DNA of 64,000 bases from Ascoidea asiatica (GCA_001600695.1 BCKQ01000006.1:248001-312000), one strand, 5' to 3'. Counted from the stretch's first letter, positions 1 to 10,914 are shown. Program-made: numbers and translations. The notes: a model not told the origin generated them from the letters alone.

Positions 1-734
1 ATGATTTATTATGTGATAATTTATCAAAAACTGCAGGTTTTGTATTTGCTTTAGCTTTATTATTTTCTGGTCAATCTGCTGGAATTGTTTGTACTTTAGC
101 AGGACAAATGGTCTCTGAAGGATTTTTAAATTGGACTTTTCCACCTGCTATAAGAAGATTAATAACAAGATCAATTGCAATTATACCTTGTTTTTTATTA
201 GTTTTAGTAACTGGTAGATCCGGTTTATCTAATGCTTTAAATTTTTCTCAAGTTTTATTAAGTTTATTATTGCCTATTGTTTCTGCACCTTTAATTTATT
301 TTACAAATAGTTCAAAAATTATGAAAGTTCCAATAACTGTTAAAGATAATAGATTGAATAATAATGAACTTGGAAATGATATAATAAATAATACTAACAA
401 TGCCAATAATAATAATAATTCCACTCATATACAGCAGAATGAAAATAATTCAATAATTTTAGATGATTTAAATAATCTGTATGATTATAATAATCGAAGC
501 TCAATTGATAATGATGATATAGATGATTCACAAGATCCTGAAAATAGGCTATTGAATTCAACATCAAATGATATAATAGATTCAAATTTTGATGATGATG
601 AAATAATTGGTTATAAAGATATGAGTAATAGTTTAATTTCAAAAATTATTGCGATTACAATATGGATTTTTATAACAGCTTTAAATTGTTATTTATTATA
701 TTCTTTTATATTTGGTGAAGGGATGTCATTTTAA
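1..734 (+). CDS. NRAMP-family divalent metal transporter (Smf1/2/3 type), 3' part only
   Basis: This is the C-terminal part of an NRAMP proton-coupled Mn/Fe transporter. The frame is open from base 3, so the 5' end lies outside the window; the first in-frame ATG at 108 is internal. The stretch SGQSAGIVCTLAGQMVSEG, partly upstream of that ATG, is the strongly conserved Smf signature. It is followed by FPPAIRRLITRSIAIIPC and two hydrophobic helices. A hydrophilic Asn/Asp-rich segment of roughly 110 residues (about 345-640 in the DNA) then separates the core from one last membrane helix (IIAITIWIFITALNCYLLYSF). That long polar insertion before the last helix is larger than I would expect for the family. 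The sequence does not tell Smf1, Smf2 and Smf3 apart. Its 3' end faces IWR1. Confidence 0.9.
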   Translation, partial: DLLCDNLSKTAGFVFALALLFSGQSAGIVCTLAGQMVSEGFLNWTFPPAIRRLITRSIAIIPCFLLVLVTGRSGLSNALNFSQVLLSLLLPIVSAPLIYFTNSSKIMKVPITVKDNRLNNNELGNDIINNTNNANNNNNSTHIQQNENNSIILDDLNNLYDYNNRSSIDNDDIDDSQDPENRLLNSTSNDIIDSNFDDDEIIGYKDMSNSLISKIIAITIWIFITALNCYLLYSFIFGEGMSF

Positions 735-1253
735 TTGAAAAAAGAAAATAAAAAAAAATCGAAAATATATTCATTCAATCCTTTTAAACTAAAACTTTTT
801 AAACTACAATAATTTTCCTTACATTTTTATTATTTTTTATTTATGTTTATTTTTATTCAATCATTCACATATTCGATCATTCAATTCTCTTATGAAAATA
901 ATTTCATTTAATTTTTATTTGCCTGCATTATTTTTTTCTTAACTTTAACTTATTCATTGAAAATATTTTTATTTGAAAGCAAGTTATAAATTTCCATTCA
1001 AATTTTTTAAAGATTTTTTTTTGTATTTTCTAAATTTTTTTTGGTTTTTCATTTCACTTAGTTCATAAAAATATATTATATTATGTCATTATTATCATTA
1101 TTTTATGATTAATATTAATAAAAACTTGAATTAATTAGTGACCTTGAAAACCAAATATTTTTCGCATACCCTGTTTGTTTTCTGTTCTTTTTCAATTTTT
1201 GTTTTTAAATTAGTGTCAATAAATATAGATTTTCAAAAGAATTACTTTTAAAA
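735..1253. other. Convergent intergenic region (Smf gene / IWR1)
   Basis: This AT-rich spacer lies between two 3' ends and should hold both 3' UTRs and poly(A) signals. It has T-runs and A-runs but no conserved ORF and no RNA gene that I could recognise. Confidence 0.6.
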
Positions 1254-2660
1254 TTATTTTGAATATTTTGATTTTTTATCATCAATCATTTTTTGTAATT
1301 TACCAAAGATTTTATTTCTTTGAATTATCATTGGATCATCTTTATCTTCTTGTGAATAAGTCAAAACATTTGAATTGTTATTATTATAATCATTTTCAGT
1401 TTCATTATCACTGTTAGTAATACTATTATTTTCACTATCAAATACATAATCATCCAAATCAATATCATCATCAGAATAATCAATTGCTATCAATGGCTTT
1501 CCATCAATATTATTATTTATTGGATTATAATTATTATATAAAGAATCGAATTCTGTATCCTTATTATTATTATCATTTTGTTGAATATCATCCAAATTAT
1601 ACCATTTGTTTTCAGTACTATTTTCATCATTATCAAATTGATTATCATTGCCATTACTTTTATCTTCATATTCTACATAGTCATCATCACCGATATCATT
1701 AGAGAATAGGATTGATTTATCATCATCTTCATTTTCAGGATAATCATTTTTATAATAATCTTCATCATTTGAATCTTCATCATCATTTAAATAGTTTTTT
1801 TTAATAATTTCATCAGAATCATTTGAATCATTTTCTTCTTGAATTAATAAAGAATTCATTAATTCTTCATCTTCAAATCTTATATAACCAATTCTAGAAG
1901 TATCTAAATCATTGTTATTTAAATTATCAGATAATAATTGTTTATCATCAATATATTCATAAATATCATAAACATAACCAGATTCATTTGAATTATAATT
2001 TATATTATCTATATTACTTGAATTTATTGAATCACTTGAATAAATTTTTTCAACATTTTTAAAATTGCTTAGATTTGATTCAGGTATTATTTTTTCACTT
2101 TCTTTTGGGTCAATTATTGAGATTTTATTATCAGAAATCTTATTTTCTGAAATATTTTTATATTTATGTTTTGAAGGTAAATTTTTTTTTCTTTTAATAG
2201 TATTATCTCGTTGATTATTTAGAGATAAGTATTCATTAACCATTTCGGATAACACATCAGGTATTTCATCATCACCATTTTTATTACTGTTACTACTTGT
2301 ATCAAATTTATCAATTGGAGGAGTTATAATTACATTTTTGTTCTTTAATTTTTTTGAAATTTTATTTTTATTAATAATTTTTGAATTATTTAATTTTGGT
2401 AAGATATATATTTTATGATCATTATTGATTGAAATATCATTTAAATTATTATCATTATTGTCATTGTAGTTGTTTTTCTTGCTATTATTATCAATTATTT
2501 CATTATTTATATCTAATTCAGATTTTTTCAATTTGAATAAAAATTGAGAACTTTTTGATTTTTTTAAATATCTTGAATTATCTAATAATAAAGCTTGAAG
2601 AGGATCTTCATTTCTTTTTCTTTTGATTTTAACTATATTTGGAGGTACTAAACTTGACAT
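1254..2660 (-). CDS. IWR1: RNA polymerase II nuclear import protein Iwr1
   Basis: Iwr1 binds assembled RNA polymerase II in the cytoplasm and directs its nuclear import. The N-terminus (PPNIVKIKRKRNEDPLQALL, residues about 6-25) is the characteristic basic family signature with its NLS-like KIKRKR. The Iwr1 domain lies in the second half: YVYDIYEYI, then IGYIRFEDEE, then the acidic hallmark DEDSNDEDYYKNDYPENE. Between them is a low-complexity Asn/Ser/Lys stretch, which makes the protein (468 aa) somewhat longer than budding-yeast Iwr1 (about 350 aa). The start at 2660 is chosen because the signature begins right after it. It is divergent from ELF1, another Pol II factor, across a 471-bp shared upstream region. 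Confidence 0.93.
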   Translation of the reverse strand: MSSLVPPNIVKIKRKRNEDPLQALLLDNSRYLKKSKSSQFLFKLKKSELDINNEIIDNNSKKNNYNDNNDNNLNDISINNDHKIYILPKLNNSKIINKNKISKKLKNKNVIITPPIDKFDTSSNSNKNGDDEIPDVLSEMVNEYLSLNNQRDNTIKRKKNLPSKHKYKNISENKISDNKISIIDPKESEKIIPESNLSNFKNVEKIYSSDSINSSNIDNINYNSNESGYVYDIYEYIDDKQLLSDNLNNNDLDTSRIGYIRFEDEELMNSLLIQEENDSNDSDEIIKKNYLNDDEDSNDEDYYKNDYPENEDDDKSILFSNDIGDDDYVEYEDKSNGNDNQFDNDENSTENKWYNLDDIQQNDNNNKDTEFDSLYNNYNPINNNIDGKPLIAIDYSDDDIDLDDYVFDSENNSITNSDNETENDYNNNNSNVLTYSQEDKDDPMIIQRNKIFGKLQKMIDDKKSKYSK

Positions 2661-2942
2661 TCTTATTGTTTTTGATAGTTTTTTAATGTTATTTTTTGTT
2701 TATTTTGTTGTTTATTTGATTATTTGGTTATTTGGTTATTTATTTGATTTTATCCTTATTTCATATTTATTCATATTTATTTCATTATTTTTATTATTTC
2801 CTTAATAAAATGAAAAACAGTAAATAAAATACTCCACTTAAGGTAATCGAACTGGGGAGTAATTCAATTTTATCCAAAAACTAAAATTTGAGTAATCTAA
2901 AGGTCGGTCGGAAATAAATAAGTCGGAAGTTGTAAATTGAGT

Positions 2943-2952
2943 ATCATGTGAT
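2943..2952. promoter_or_regulatory. Cbf1-type element in the IWR1/ELF1 divergent promoter
   Basis: ATCATGTGAT contains CATGTGAT, the reverse of the Cbf1 consensus RTCACRTG. It sits near the middle of the IWR1-ELF1 intergenic region (2661-3131). A GGTCGGTCGG repeat lies just upstream (about 2902-2911), and a TATA-like TATAAATA follows at about 2987. The factor assignment is inferred from the consensus only. Confidence 0.5.
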
Positions 2953-3131
2953 AATTCAATGACTTTATTCATTATTTACCGGTAGTATAAATACAGTTTA
3001 TTATTATTAAAGGTTGGTAATATTAATAAGAAGGTATATCATTAATGAATAATTAAATTTATAAAAGAATAACATACTGTATAATATTATAATACAATTT
3101 AAGTAAATACTAGATAATTAGAATAGATAAA

Positions 3132-3554
3132 ATGGGAAAAAGAAAGAGTAGTAGAAAACCAGCAGTTAGAATTAAAAGAAAATTAGAAACAACATTTGAT
3201 TGTGTATTTTGTAATAATGCAAATTGTATAATATGTACAATTGATAAAAAATTATTAATTGGAACATTAAATTGTAAAAAATGTGGGCAGAATTTTTCAA
3301 CACCAATTACAGGATTAAGTAAACCGGTTGATATTTATAGTGATTGGGTTGATGCATGTGAAGCACTTGCAAAAGAAGTTGAAGAAAATGATAATGATAA
3401 TGAAAATGATGATAATGATGATGAAGATCTTGATGAAATTTATGAAGGTGATGAAATAGATGAAGATAGAAATGGACGTGGAAATGGTAAATTAAGAAGG
3501 CGAATGAGAGATGATGAAGATCCAATAGGTAGTGATGAAGAATCAGATATATAA
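3132..3554 (+). CDS. ELF1: Transcription elongation factor Elf1 (zinc-ribbon)
   Basis: Elf1 is a small zinc-ribbon protein that travels with elongating RNA polymerase II and helps it through chromatin. The basic N-terminus [10 protein letters not shown], the two cysteine pairs C24-x2-C27 and C48-x2-C51, and the following YSDWVDACE motif (residues about 75-83) are family hallmarks. The rest is an acidic Asp/Glu/Asn tail that ends in SDEESDI. The 140-residue length is normal for yeast Elf1. It is divergent from IWR1 and convergent with TOM22 (234-bp gap). Confidence 0.96.
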   Translation: MGKRKSSRKPAVRIKRKLETTFDCVFCNNANCIICTIDKKLLIGTLNCKKCGQNFSTPITGLSKPVDIYSDWVDACEALAKEVEENDNDNENDDNDDEDLDEIYEGDEIDEDRNGRGNGKLRRRMRDDEDPIGSDEESDI

Positions 3555-3788
3555 TGAATATGCAATCGTATTCTCTCATAATGTATATTCTCTCTTAATG
3601 AGTGTGTTATTACAATTAGTTATTATAATCAAGTAATTATAGATTAAAAAAAGTCATTTATATTAGATTATATAATGATATTTACAAGATTAAATATATA
3701 TATAAATATAACTATATCTACATGTATATGTATATGTATATAATATAGAATATAATATAGTATATGATATAGTATATAAATAGATTAA

Positions 3789-4340
3789 TTATGCAGCTGG
3801 AGAAGGTTGAATTTGTTGATCAAATACTTGATCAGAAGTACCAGGAGCTAAGACTTCATTTGAATCAATTTGTAAATTTTTTTCTTTTTCTAAATCATCA
3901 ATTTGTTGATCAGATAAAATTTGTAAAGATAAAGGTAAAATTAATAATAAACTTGAAGTTGTTAAAATATATAATAATGAACCAATTTTGAAAAAATTTG
4001 TATTAAATAAATTAAAAGAAATTTTAAAAAAATTTTTAATTAAATAACGATTTTTTGGTCTTATTATATCTTTTAAAGCAATAATTCTTTCCATTATTGT
4101 TTCTTTATTAATATCAAAATCATCATCATCATCGGAATCTGAATCAGTTTCATAATCATCATCTTCTTCTTCTTCTTCTTCATTATTGTTTTCATTGTCA
4201 TTGTCTTCATCATTTGTATTATTATTGACTTCACCATTTGTTGATTTTTCAGTTTTTGAATCTGATTTGAAAAATTCATCTTGGTTTAAAGAATCATCAA
4301 CAGGCTGATTATCTTCATCTAATTGTGTAAGTTTGACCAT
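3789..4340 (-). CDS. TOM22: Mitochondrial import receptor subunit Tom22
   Basis: Tom22 is the central receptor and organiser of the outer-membrane TOM complex. It has a cytosolic acidic receptor domain, one membrane helix and a short intermembrane-space tail. Residues about 41-78 are a nearly continuous Glu/Asp/Asn block. MERIIALKDIIRPKNR (about 83-98) matches the conserved stretch before the helix. The helix spans about 119-142 and contains the conserved proline (LLLILPLSL). The tail QQIDDLEKEKNLQ...NEVLAPG matches the intermembrane-space part of the family. The length (183 aa) is slightly above the 152 aa of S. cerevisiae because of the acidic region. Confidence 0.94.
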   Translation of the reverse strand: MVKLTQLDEDNQPVDDSLNQDEFFKSDSKTEKSTNGEVNNNTNDEDNDNENNNEEEEEEDDDYETDSDSDDDDDFDINKETIMERIIALKDIIRPKNRYLIKNFFKISFNLFNTNFFKIGSLLYILTTSSLLLILPLSLQILSDQQIDDLEKEKNLQIDSNEVLAPGTSDQVFDQQIQPSPAA

Positions 4341-5334
4341 TTTGATTTATATTGATGTCCTATATGAAATAATGTTATTAATTTGCTATTAAGTTATTAT
4401 TATTATGGAATGTATTGAAATAGTTATTGAATAGTTATTGAAATATAGATCTCCCTATAATTTATTTACCTCTATCATTCATTGCCAGTATTCCTATTAG
4501 TATTAGCCCTCTATTACCATTTCCACTGTTATTTCTCACCATTATTATTACTTTCACTTTTCCTGCCTGTTGCAAATTCAAAAAATAAATTTTGAAAAAT
4601 CAAGGTCACATGCTCTGGTGTCATGTGATTTACTACAATCACGGGACCGGGTTATTCACGTGCGCTTGGATAAAATCAATAAATTTCGGTGGCGTCGCCG
4701 TGTCGCCTGGGCCAGACCAAACCAAACGCGGCCAGCGACGCAGACGACGCCAATCGTCAACACAAATATCCGTGCTAACAGTGCTAACAGTGCTAAGAAA
4801 GCTAATGGTAATAGCAGTGCTAATACCAATACTAACAACAGAAGCAGCTCCATTTCACGCTCGCCGTCAAAACCTCCTTCAGACTTGGAAAAGCACCAGG
4901 GAAACTATCACTCTAATAATAATACAATAACAATAATAATAATAATTAATATATGTGATATAATAAAATATAGGTAGTAAATCAAGAAATAAATAAATAT
5001 TAAATCAATCAACAATAAATCAATAATAAATCAATAATAAATCAATAAATCAACAAACCATAAACCATTAATACTACTACTAATACTAATAAAAATACTA
5101 ATATATCCCCAGTTCACTTTCATTCTCCATCTCAACCTCATTCACATTTACATGTATTATTAATCCATATCAATATATTCATAAATTCATTAATCGTATA
5201 TATTCAATCATATATACAGATATATATACAAATATATATATTTAAATATATAACATATAATATTAGCTAGATATAACAATCACAATCACAAACATAACTA
5301 TAATATAATAATAATTCTATAATCAATATATAAA
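4341..5334. promoter_or_regulatory. Divergent TOM22/CDH1 upstream region
   Basis: This region has about 1 kb of promoter DNA with a GC-richer island at roughly 4590-4880. Three E-box-type sites lie within 60 bp: GTCACATG (4605-4612), CATGTGAT (4622-4629) and TTCACGTG (4655-4662). The first two fit RTCACRTG. From 4900 to 5330 the DNA is AT-rich with ATAT and AATC repeats. A 135-codon frame at 4570-4977 has no family features, and I treat it as chance in the GC island. Confidence 0.5.
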
Positions 5335-7818
5335 ATGGAAATATCAAATTCAATACCTGAAAGAAGACTAAGGAATAGAAATTCATCTCCAATGAGTTCA
5401 ATAAAACTAAATAATAAATCTTCTATAAGGAATAACAGTAATAGCAATACTAATAACACTAAAAAACAATTTAAATCCTCCAAATCCCTAAATATTCATC
5501 ATAGTCAATCAACTCTACAAAATTTAGATAATTATTCAGATTCAAACTTATCTTCAAATAGTATTAATAACAATAATAACTCTATTCCTGATAGTAAATC
5601 AACTAATAGTAACAGTATTAATAACACCAATATCAATTCAAGTAATAAAAGTAATAGCGCCAATTCAAATTCCATCAATAGCAACAACAACAACAATATT
5701 AAAATAAAAAATCCAAATAAAAGAAAATCAATAATTTATAATGATAGATTCATACCTGTAAGAAATGGTATAAATTTACAAGCTGCTTATTCTTTAAACA
5801 ATAATGATGATACTTTATTAATATCTTCTTTATCAAATTCAAATTTAAATATAAATAATCTTTTATCTAATTCAAACAGCAATAATACAAATAACCCAAA
5901 TAATACTAATAATATAAACGCCAATATAAATAATAACAATAATAACAATAATAATGATATATTCAATACAAATTTAAATCAAAATCAAAATATAAATATT
6001 CCAATAAATAATATAGTAAATAATGATAATAATTTCATCTATAATCCAAATAATAATCATAACAACAATGACAATAATAACAATAATAACAACAGTAGTA
6101 ATTTAAATGATATTGAATTGAAAAGAGAAGAAGAAGCAAATTTAACCTTTTCAAATATTTTAAAAAATGAATTATTCGGTGACGATGTACCAAATGCAAA
6201 TTTAAATTCATTCTCAAGACCTTCAACTTCAAATTCAAATTCAAATATAAATATAAATTCAATTACAAATCCATTATCAAACTCAATATCAAATTCAAAT
6301 CTAAATTTCAACTCAAATATAGATAATTTAGATAATATAAATAATCTAAATAATAATATGGATAATAGAAATTTAATTCATTCAAATTCTATACATTCTT
6401 TAAATAATCTCAATAATTCTCCAATAATACTACAAAGATCTCCAACTTCAATCCATCATCATCATCATCATCCAAGAAATCATTCAAGAAATAATAATGA
6501 TATAAATAATGATATAAATGATATAATTAATAATGATATAATAAATGATGATAATGATAATCGTACTCCAAATCATAACAATTCAAATAATTCTCCAAAT
6601 TCTTCAATGCTATTCAATAATACAACCACAACTATTGATTTCTTAAATAGAACTCCAACAAGAAGATCAAATTCAAATTTATTCTCTTTTCAATCTTCTC
6701 CAACAAAATCTTTAAGATTAAACTCTTCAAATATTAATAATTTGAATATCTCAAATCAATATTATTCCTTATCACCAATGAGATCCGATTCTCAAAGATT
6801 ATTATTATCTCCAAAAAAAAAACAAAGATTTATTTCAAAAATTCCATATAAAGTACTTGATGCTCCGGATTTAATTGATGATTTTTATTTAAATTTAATA
6901 GATTGGAGTTCAAAAGATATTTTAGCTGTTGGTTTAGGTTCTTCCGTTTATTTATGGAATTCAATCTCAAGCTCAGTAAATGAATTATGTAATTTAAGTA
7001 ATAATAATGATAATAACAGTAGTAATAATGTAACTTCAATAAGTTGGATTGGAGCTGGAACTCATTTAGCTGTTGGTTCAAATAATGGTTCTGTTGCAAT
7101 TTGGGATGTAAAAACTTGTAAATGTACAAGAACAATGACCGGTCATACTTCAAGAACTGCTTCTTTATCTTGGAATGAGCATATTTTGACTTCAGGTTCA
7201 AGAGATAGAACTATTTTACATAGAGATGTTAGAGTTCCTGAACATTATATTAAAAAAATTAAAGAACATAAACAAGAAGTTTGTGGTTTAAAATGGAATA
7301 TTGATGAAAATAAATTAGCTTCTGGTGGTAATGATAATAAATTATTTATTTGGGATGGTTTAAATTCAAAACCAATTTATAAAATTTCTGATCATAAAGC
7401 TGCTGTAAAAGCAATTTCTTGGTCTCCACATCAAAGGGGTATTTTAGCTTCTGGTGGTGGTACCGCAGATAGAAAAATTAAAATTTGGAATACTTTAAAT
7501 GGTAATAAATTAAATGATATAGATACTGGTTCTCAAGTTTGTAATTTAATTTGGTCCAAAAATTCAAATGAAATTGTTAGTACTCATGGTTATTCAAAGA
7601 ATCAAATAATAATTTGGAAATATCCAAATATGCAACAAGTTGCTTCTTTAACTGGTCATACTTCAAGAGTTTTATATCTAGCAATGAGTCTTGATGGTCA
7701 AACTATTGTAACTGGTGCTGGCGATGAAACTTTAAGATTTTGGAATGTATTTGAAAAAAATAAAAAAAATGATACTCCTTCATCTTTATTACTGGATTCT
7801 TTTTTACAATTACGATAA
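5335..7818 (+). CDS. CDH1: APC/C activator Cdh1/Hct1
   Basis: Cdh1 is the WD40 substrate adaptor of the anaphase-promoting complex in late mitosis and G1. The C-box DRFIPVR (about residues 137-143) is intact. A conserved linker (SPMRSDSQRLLLSPKKKQR) leads to YKVLDAPDLIDDFYLNLIDW (about 503-525), which is the Cdh1 rather than the Cdc20 form. Seven WD repeats follow to about residue 810. The long N-terminal region is Asn/Ser-rich, with a six-His run near residue 375 and many SP/TP sites (SPTK, SPMR, SPKK, TPTR) typical of CDK inhibition. The protein is much longer than S. cerevisiae Cdh1 (566 aa) because of the Asn runs. It ends in LR, not the canonical Ile-Arg tail. Confidence 0.94.
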   Translation: MEISNSIPERRLRNRNSSPMSSIKLNNKSSIRNNSNSNTNNTKKQFKSSKSLNIHHSQSTLQNLDNYSDSNLSSNSINNNNNSIPDSKSTNSNSINNTNINSSNKSNSANSNSINSNNNNNIKIKNPNKRKSIIYNDRFIPVRNGINLQAAYSLNNNDDTLLISSLSNSNLNINNLLSNSNSNNTNNPNNTNNINANINNNNNNNNNDIFNTNLNQNQNINIPINNIVNNDNNFIYNPNNNHNNNDNNNNNNNSSNLNDIELKREEEANLTFSNILKNELFGDDVPNANLNSFSRPSTSNSNSNININSITNPLSNSISNSNLNFNSNIDNLDNINNLNNNMDNRNLIHSNSIHSLNNLNNSPIILQRSPTSIHHHHHHPRNHSRNNNDINNDINDIINNDIINDDNDNRTPNHNNSNNSPNSSMLFNNTTTTIDFLNRTPTRRSNSNLFSFQSSPTKSLRLNSSNINNLNISNQYYSLSPMRSDSQRLLLSPKKKQRFISKIPYKVLDAPDLIDDFYLNLIDWSSKDILAVGLGSSVYLWNSISSSVNELCNLSNNNDNNSSNNVTSISWIGAGTHLAVGSNNGSVAIWDVKTCKCTRTMTGHTSRTASLSWNEHILTSGSRDRTILHRDVRVPEHYIKKIKEHKQEVCGLKWNIDENKLASGGNDNKLFIWDGLNSKPIYKISDHKAAVKAISWSPHQRGILASGGGTADRKIKIWNTLNGNKLNDIDTGSQVCNLIWSKNSNEIVSTHGYSKNQIIIWKYPNMQQVASLTGHTSRVLYLAMSLDGQTIVTGAGDETLRFWNVFEKNKKNDTPSSLLLDSFLQLR

Positions 7819-8980
7819 TTTTATCATCATTTGATTATTATTTCAATAATCTTTTTTTCTGTTTTATGTTATATGTATATCATTGCTATTAGGGTTTTCA
7901 GTGGGTTATTAATTTGGTCAAGATTAAATCAAATTAAATTACAAGTTATTTGGATGTTTTAGAAATATAAATTTTAGAGTCATATATTTCTTATTGTGGT
8001 TTATTTTATTATTAAACTTTTTTTTACTTCATTAATTTCTGCTTTTCTTAAATTGCTTTACTTTTTTATCAAATTTTATAGATTTCTTTCTATTGCTTTC
8101 GTTTTTTTTTCAAATTCTTATTCTTTGTTTATTTTTATTTATTTATCTTTTCAATTGGGTTAGTTAAAGAAAATCAAGCTATCCCTAGTGTACATTATAG
8201 CTATTTAAAAACTTATTAAACTGATCTAAGCTAATAGAAAACTTGTTAGTTAGTTATTGGTATTTTTTTAAAAAGAATTCATATTTAAAATATAAAAAAA
8301 AAATATTATAGTAAAGAATAATCTAGCTTAAACTTAATAAATAATCTAATAATTTAAATTAATTAAATTTATTCAATATATCAGAAATAGTTGACGTTTT
8401 TCAATCATTAGTTTCTGAAAGACTAATCGATTTTTAATCATCATCATTGAATAAATTAAAACTTATTTATTGAGAAATAATTATATTAAAAGAAATACAT
8501 ACTAATTCATATCAAAGTTCTCAATGATAATATCCATTTAATGAAAAATCCAAATGGCTTTCCAGATATATTCAAAAAATGAATAAAATATTGATTTGAA
8601 TGATAATTTGGAAATAAAAAGTGAGAAATAAATTATGTTTGAAAATTTTTCTTTTATAGTAATTTTAACGTGAGTTAAGTAAGTAAAATGGCGAGGAAAT
8701 AAATAATAGGGCTAAAAACTGTCCTAAAAAAGAATATAATCTCAATGAATTGGTTCATTTCAATCGAAATAATCGAATCTAAATTCAAAATTTTCAGATA
8801 AGAAAGATAGTCATTTAAATGAATAATCCTGAAATTATTTACAGATTGATAAGATAATCATGGCAGAGAAAAGAAAAGATGGTAGTTAAAGCCAATTCAT
8901 TTATATTTATATTTATATTCATATTAAAAGGTATATAATTTGTATAAAAGAAATAGATTAAACGATTTTATTAAAATAAT
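7819..8980. other. Convergent intergenic region (CDH1 / RPL25)
   Basis: About 1.16 kb of AT-rich spacer lies between two 3' ends. I saw no ORF of note, no tRNA and no convincing snoRNA box pair. Confidence 0.5.
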
Positions 8981-9937
8981 TTAAATGTAACCAATTTTGT
9001 TTGCAACATCTAAAGCATCAAAATCAGCAGTTAATCTAACATAAGCTTTTTTAGTACCATTTGGTCTAATTAAAGTATTAACTTTTAAAGTATCAACTTC
9101 ATATAAATCTTTAATAGCTTTTTTAATTTGATGTTTATTTGATTTAATATCAACTTGAAATACTAAAGTATTTGAATCTTCAATTTTTTTCATTGCAGTT
9201 TCAGAAACAATTGGAGCAATTATAACTTTATAAGAATCAAGTCTATTATAATGTGGTACAGAGATTCTAGCATATTTTGGATTTCTTTGTAATTTTAAAG
9301 TTTTTGGTAAATTAAAAGTTGTTGAAGTTCTAACTTTAGTTGCAATTTTTGAATTTAAACCTTTTGCAACTGCTTTTTTAGCAGATTGAGCTTTAGAAAT
9401 TTTAGCTATTATTGAACAAAAAAAAGAAAAAGAAGTTAGTTAAAGTTACATTTTTGAATATATTTTACTATTGGAAAATGAATAATAAAGGTAATAACTA
9501 ATAAGCCTACAATTTTAAAGAATATTTCATTTGAATATTATTTTACTTTTAGAAATTCAATAAGTACTAATAAATAAATTATAAGTAAATTATGAATAAA
9601 TTTCAACTAAAATCAATATCAAAAGTGATTTACCAAGAAAAGAGATAAAGCACTATATAAGAACTTAATCACAGAGATATCTTAATAAAGGATATAAATC
9701 ATTTCTAAAGAAGAAAACCTACAATAAATGACATTTTCATATGCCTAGATAATCTTCTTTTAAATACCCTATTTAAATCTTCTTTTAGGTTAAAATTGAT
9801 ATTGATATTGATATTGATAATAAAGTAATAAAATAATAAAATATTCTTAATCATAAGGACTTAATTAGTTATACCATTTTCATTTCATTTTTCATTCAAA
9901 TTATATTCATGATTGAACACATACTTGCTGGAGCCAT
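8981..9937 (-). CDS. RPL25: Ribosomal protein uL23 (Rpl25), two exons
   Basis: Rpl25 is the 60S protein next to the polypeptide exit tunnel that docks SRP and nascent-chain factors. The coding sequence joins exon 1 (9925-9937, 13 nt, ATGGCTCCAGCAA) to exon 2 (8981-9405, 425 nt), giving 145 residues. The product starts [17 protein letters not shown], contains [13 protein letters not shown] and [20 protein letters not shown], and ends [11 protein letters not shown]; all three are hallmarks of yeast Rpl25. The reading frame of exon 2 continues upstream of its first Met to the AG acceptor at 9406-9407, which requires the upstream exon. S. cerevisiae RPL25 also has an intron very near its start codon. 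The gene is divergent from the ASA1-like gene. Confidence 0.95.
9406..9924 (-). other. RPL25 intron (519 nt)
   Basis: On the minus strand the intron begins with GTATGT (9924-9919), the canonical yeast donor. It contains a branch site AACTAAC (9441-9435) and ends with AATAG (9410-9406). The branch-to-acceptor distance is about 30 nt. I looked for a C/D snoRNA inside and saw no convincing C/D box pair. Confidence 0.9.
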
Positions 9938-10914
9938 TACTGATTAATTTTGATGAATATTTTACCTTTATTAGATCTTGATTACTCTAGAAATTAAAAT
10001 ATTTTTTTAAATTAATAAATCAATTTAATAATTTTAAATTTCTTCAATACAAAAATTGACTTTTGGCAATATGAAAAATTTAAAACTGGAATTTGAGATC
10101 CGGAAAATAAAAGTCCGCATCTGGATATTTTACACGGAAAATAAAACCAATTTTGTTTACAAGTTACCCGGTTTAAAAAGTTTATTGGTCAGGTGAGCAG
10201 AAATAAGTGTGGGTTTATTGATCACGTCTTTATGATAAGGGCTTTTATATTGCTTTAGGGCTCATAATACGGTTATCGGTTAACTGCCGGAATTCATATT
10301 TGATTTGAAATTTAATCAGAAATTTCAATGAAGGTTATTTTAATAGTAAAAGCATGAAAAGATTGATGATCGGAATAAAAAGATTTTGGGAATCGAATGG
10401 ACACCAGGACTGAAAGCAGCATTCTCACTAGTTTCTCAGTAGTTTGATTGCATTTCAATCCAATGAAGTCATCCAGTTTGGCTCTCAATTGTTTCTCGGA
10501 GCTACAAACTCACTTTCAATCATTGACAACTACCTGAAAACAAAGAAGATAAATCCCAATCAAAACTGTGCCCGGGACTTTTTCAATTTCAATTTGCTTC
10601 TCTTTACTTTTAAGTGAAGTCTCTTCAAATTCTGCGTTTTTTCAATGATTTTTGTGTTTTTGCGTAAGTGAAAAGGTACTAAGTGCACGGAAATGTTTTT
10701 CCACTGTCAAATTATGACCCGCGGATCATATTTATCCGTATATAATGTAAACAAACGCGAAAAGAAACAATGAAATCCATGAAAAACTCCAAAAACGCCA
10801 AAATTTAGATCAAAACCCTTTTTTTTTGATTTCATGGGAATTGAAAAAGCCTCTTTAATTAATCAATTTGATTTCTAAATAATCAGTTAAAACGAGATAA
10901 TTTAAAATAGTTTA
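9938..10914. promoter_or_regulatory. Divergent RPL25/ASA1 upstream region with Tbf1-type and CCGCGG sites
   Basis: TTAGGGCT (10255-10262) is the reverse of AGCCCTAA, the Tbf1 consensus, about 318 bp upstream of the RPL25 start. ATCACGTC (10221-10228) is one base away from a Cbf1 site. Tbf1 with Cbf1 is a known ribosomal-protein promoter pair in Candida-type yeasts. GATCCGG (about 10100), CCGCGG (10719-10724) and TTATCCGTATATAA (from about 10730) lie closer to the ASA1-like gene. Factor assignments are by consensus only. Confidence 0.45.

Noticed and set aside
2828-2878. Possible tRNA T-arm (AGTTCGATTAC on the minus strand)
   Set aside because: The flanks do not form a T-stem, and no acceptor or anticodon arm could be drawn.
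4570-4977. 135-codon and 112-codon frames in the TOM22/CDH1 intergenic region
   Set aside because: They overlap in different frames within a GC-richer promoter island, have no domain, and cover three E-box-type sites.
9406-9924. snoRNA inside the RPL25 intron
   Set aside because: No paired C (TGATGA) and D (CTGA) boxes with a terminal stem were found on the transcribed strand.
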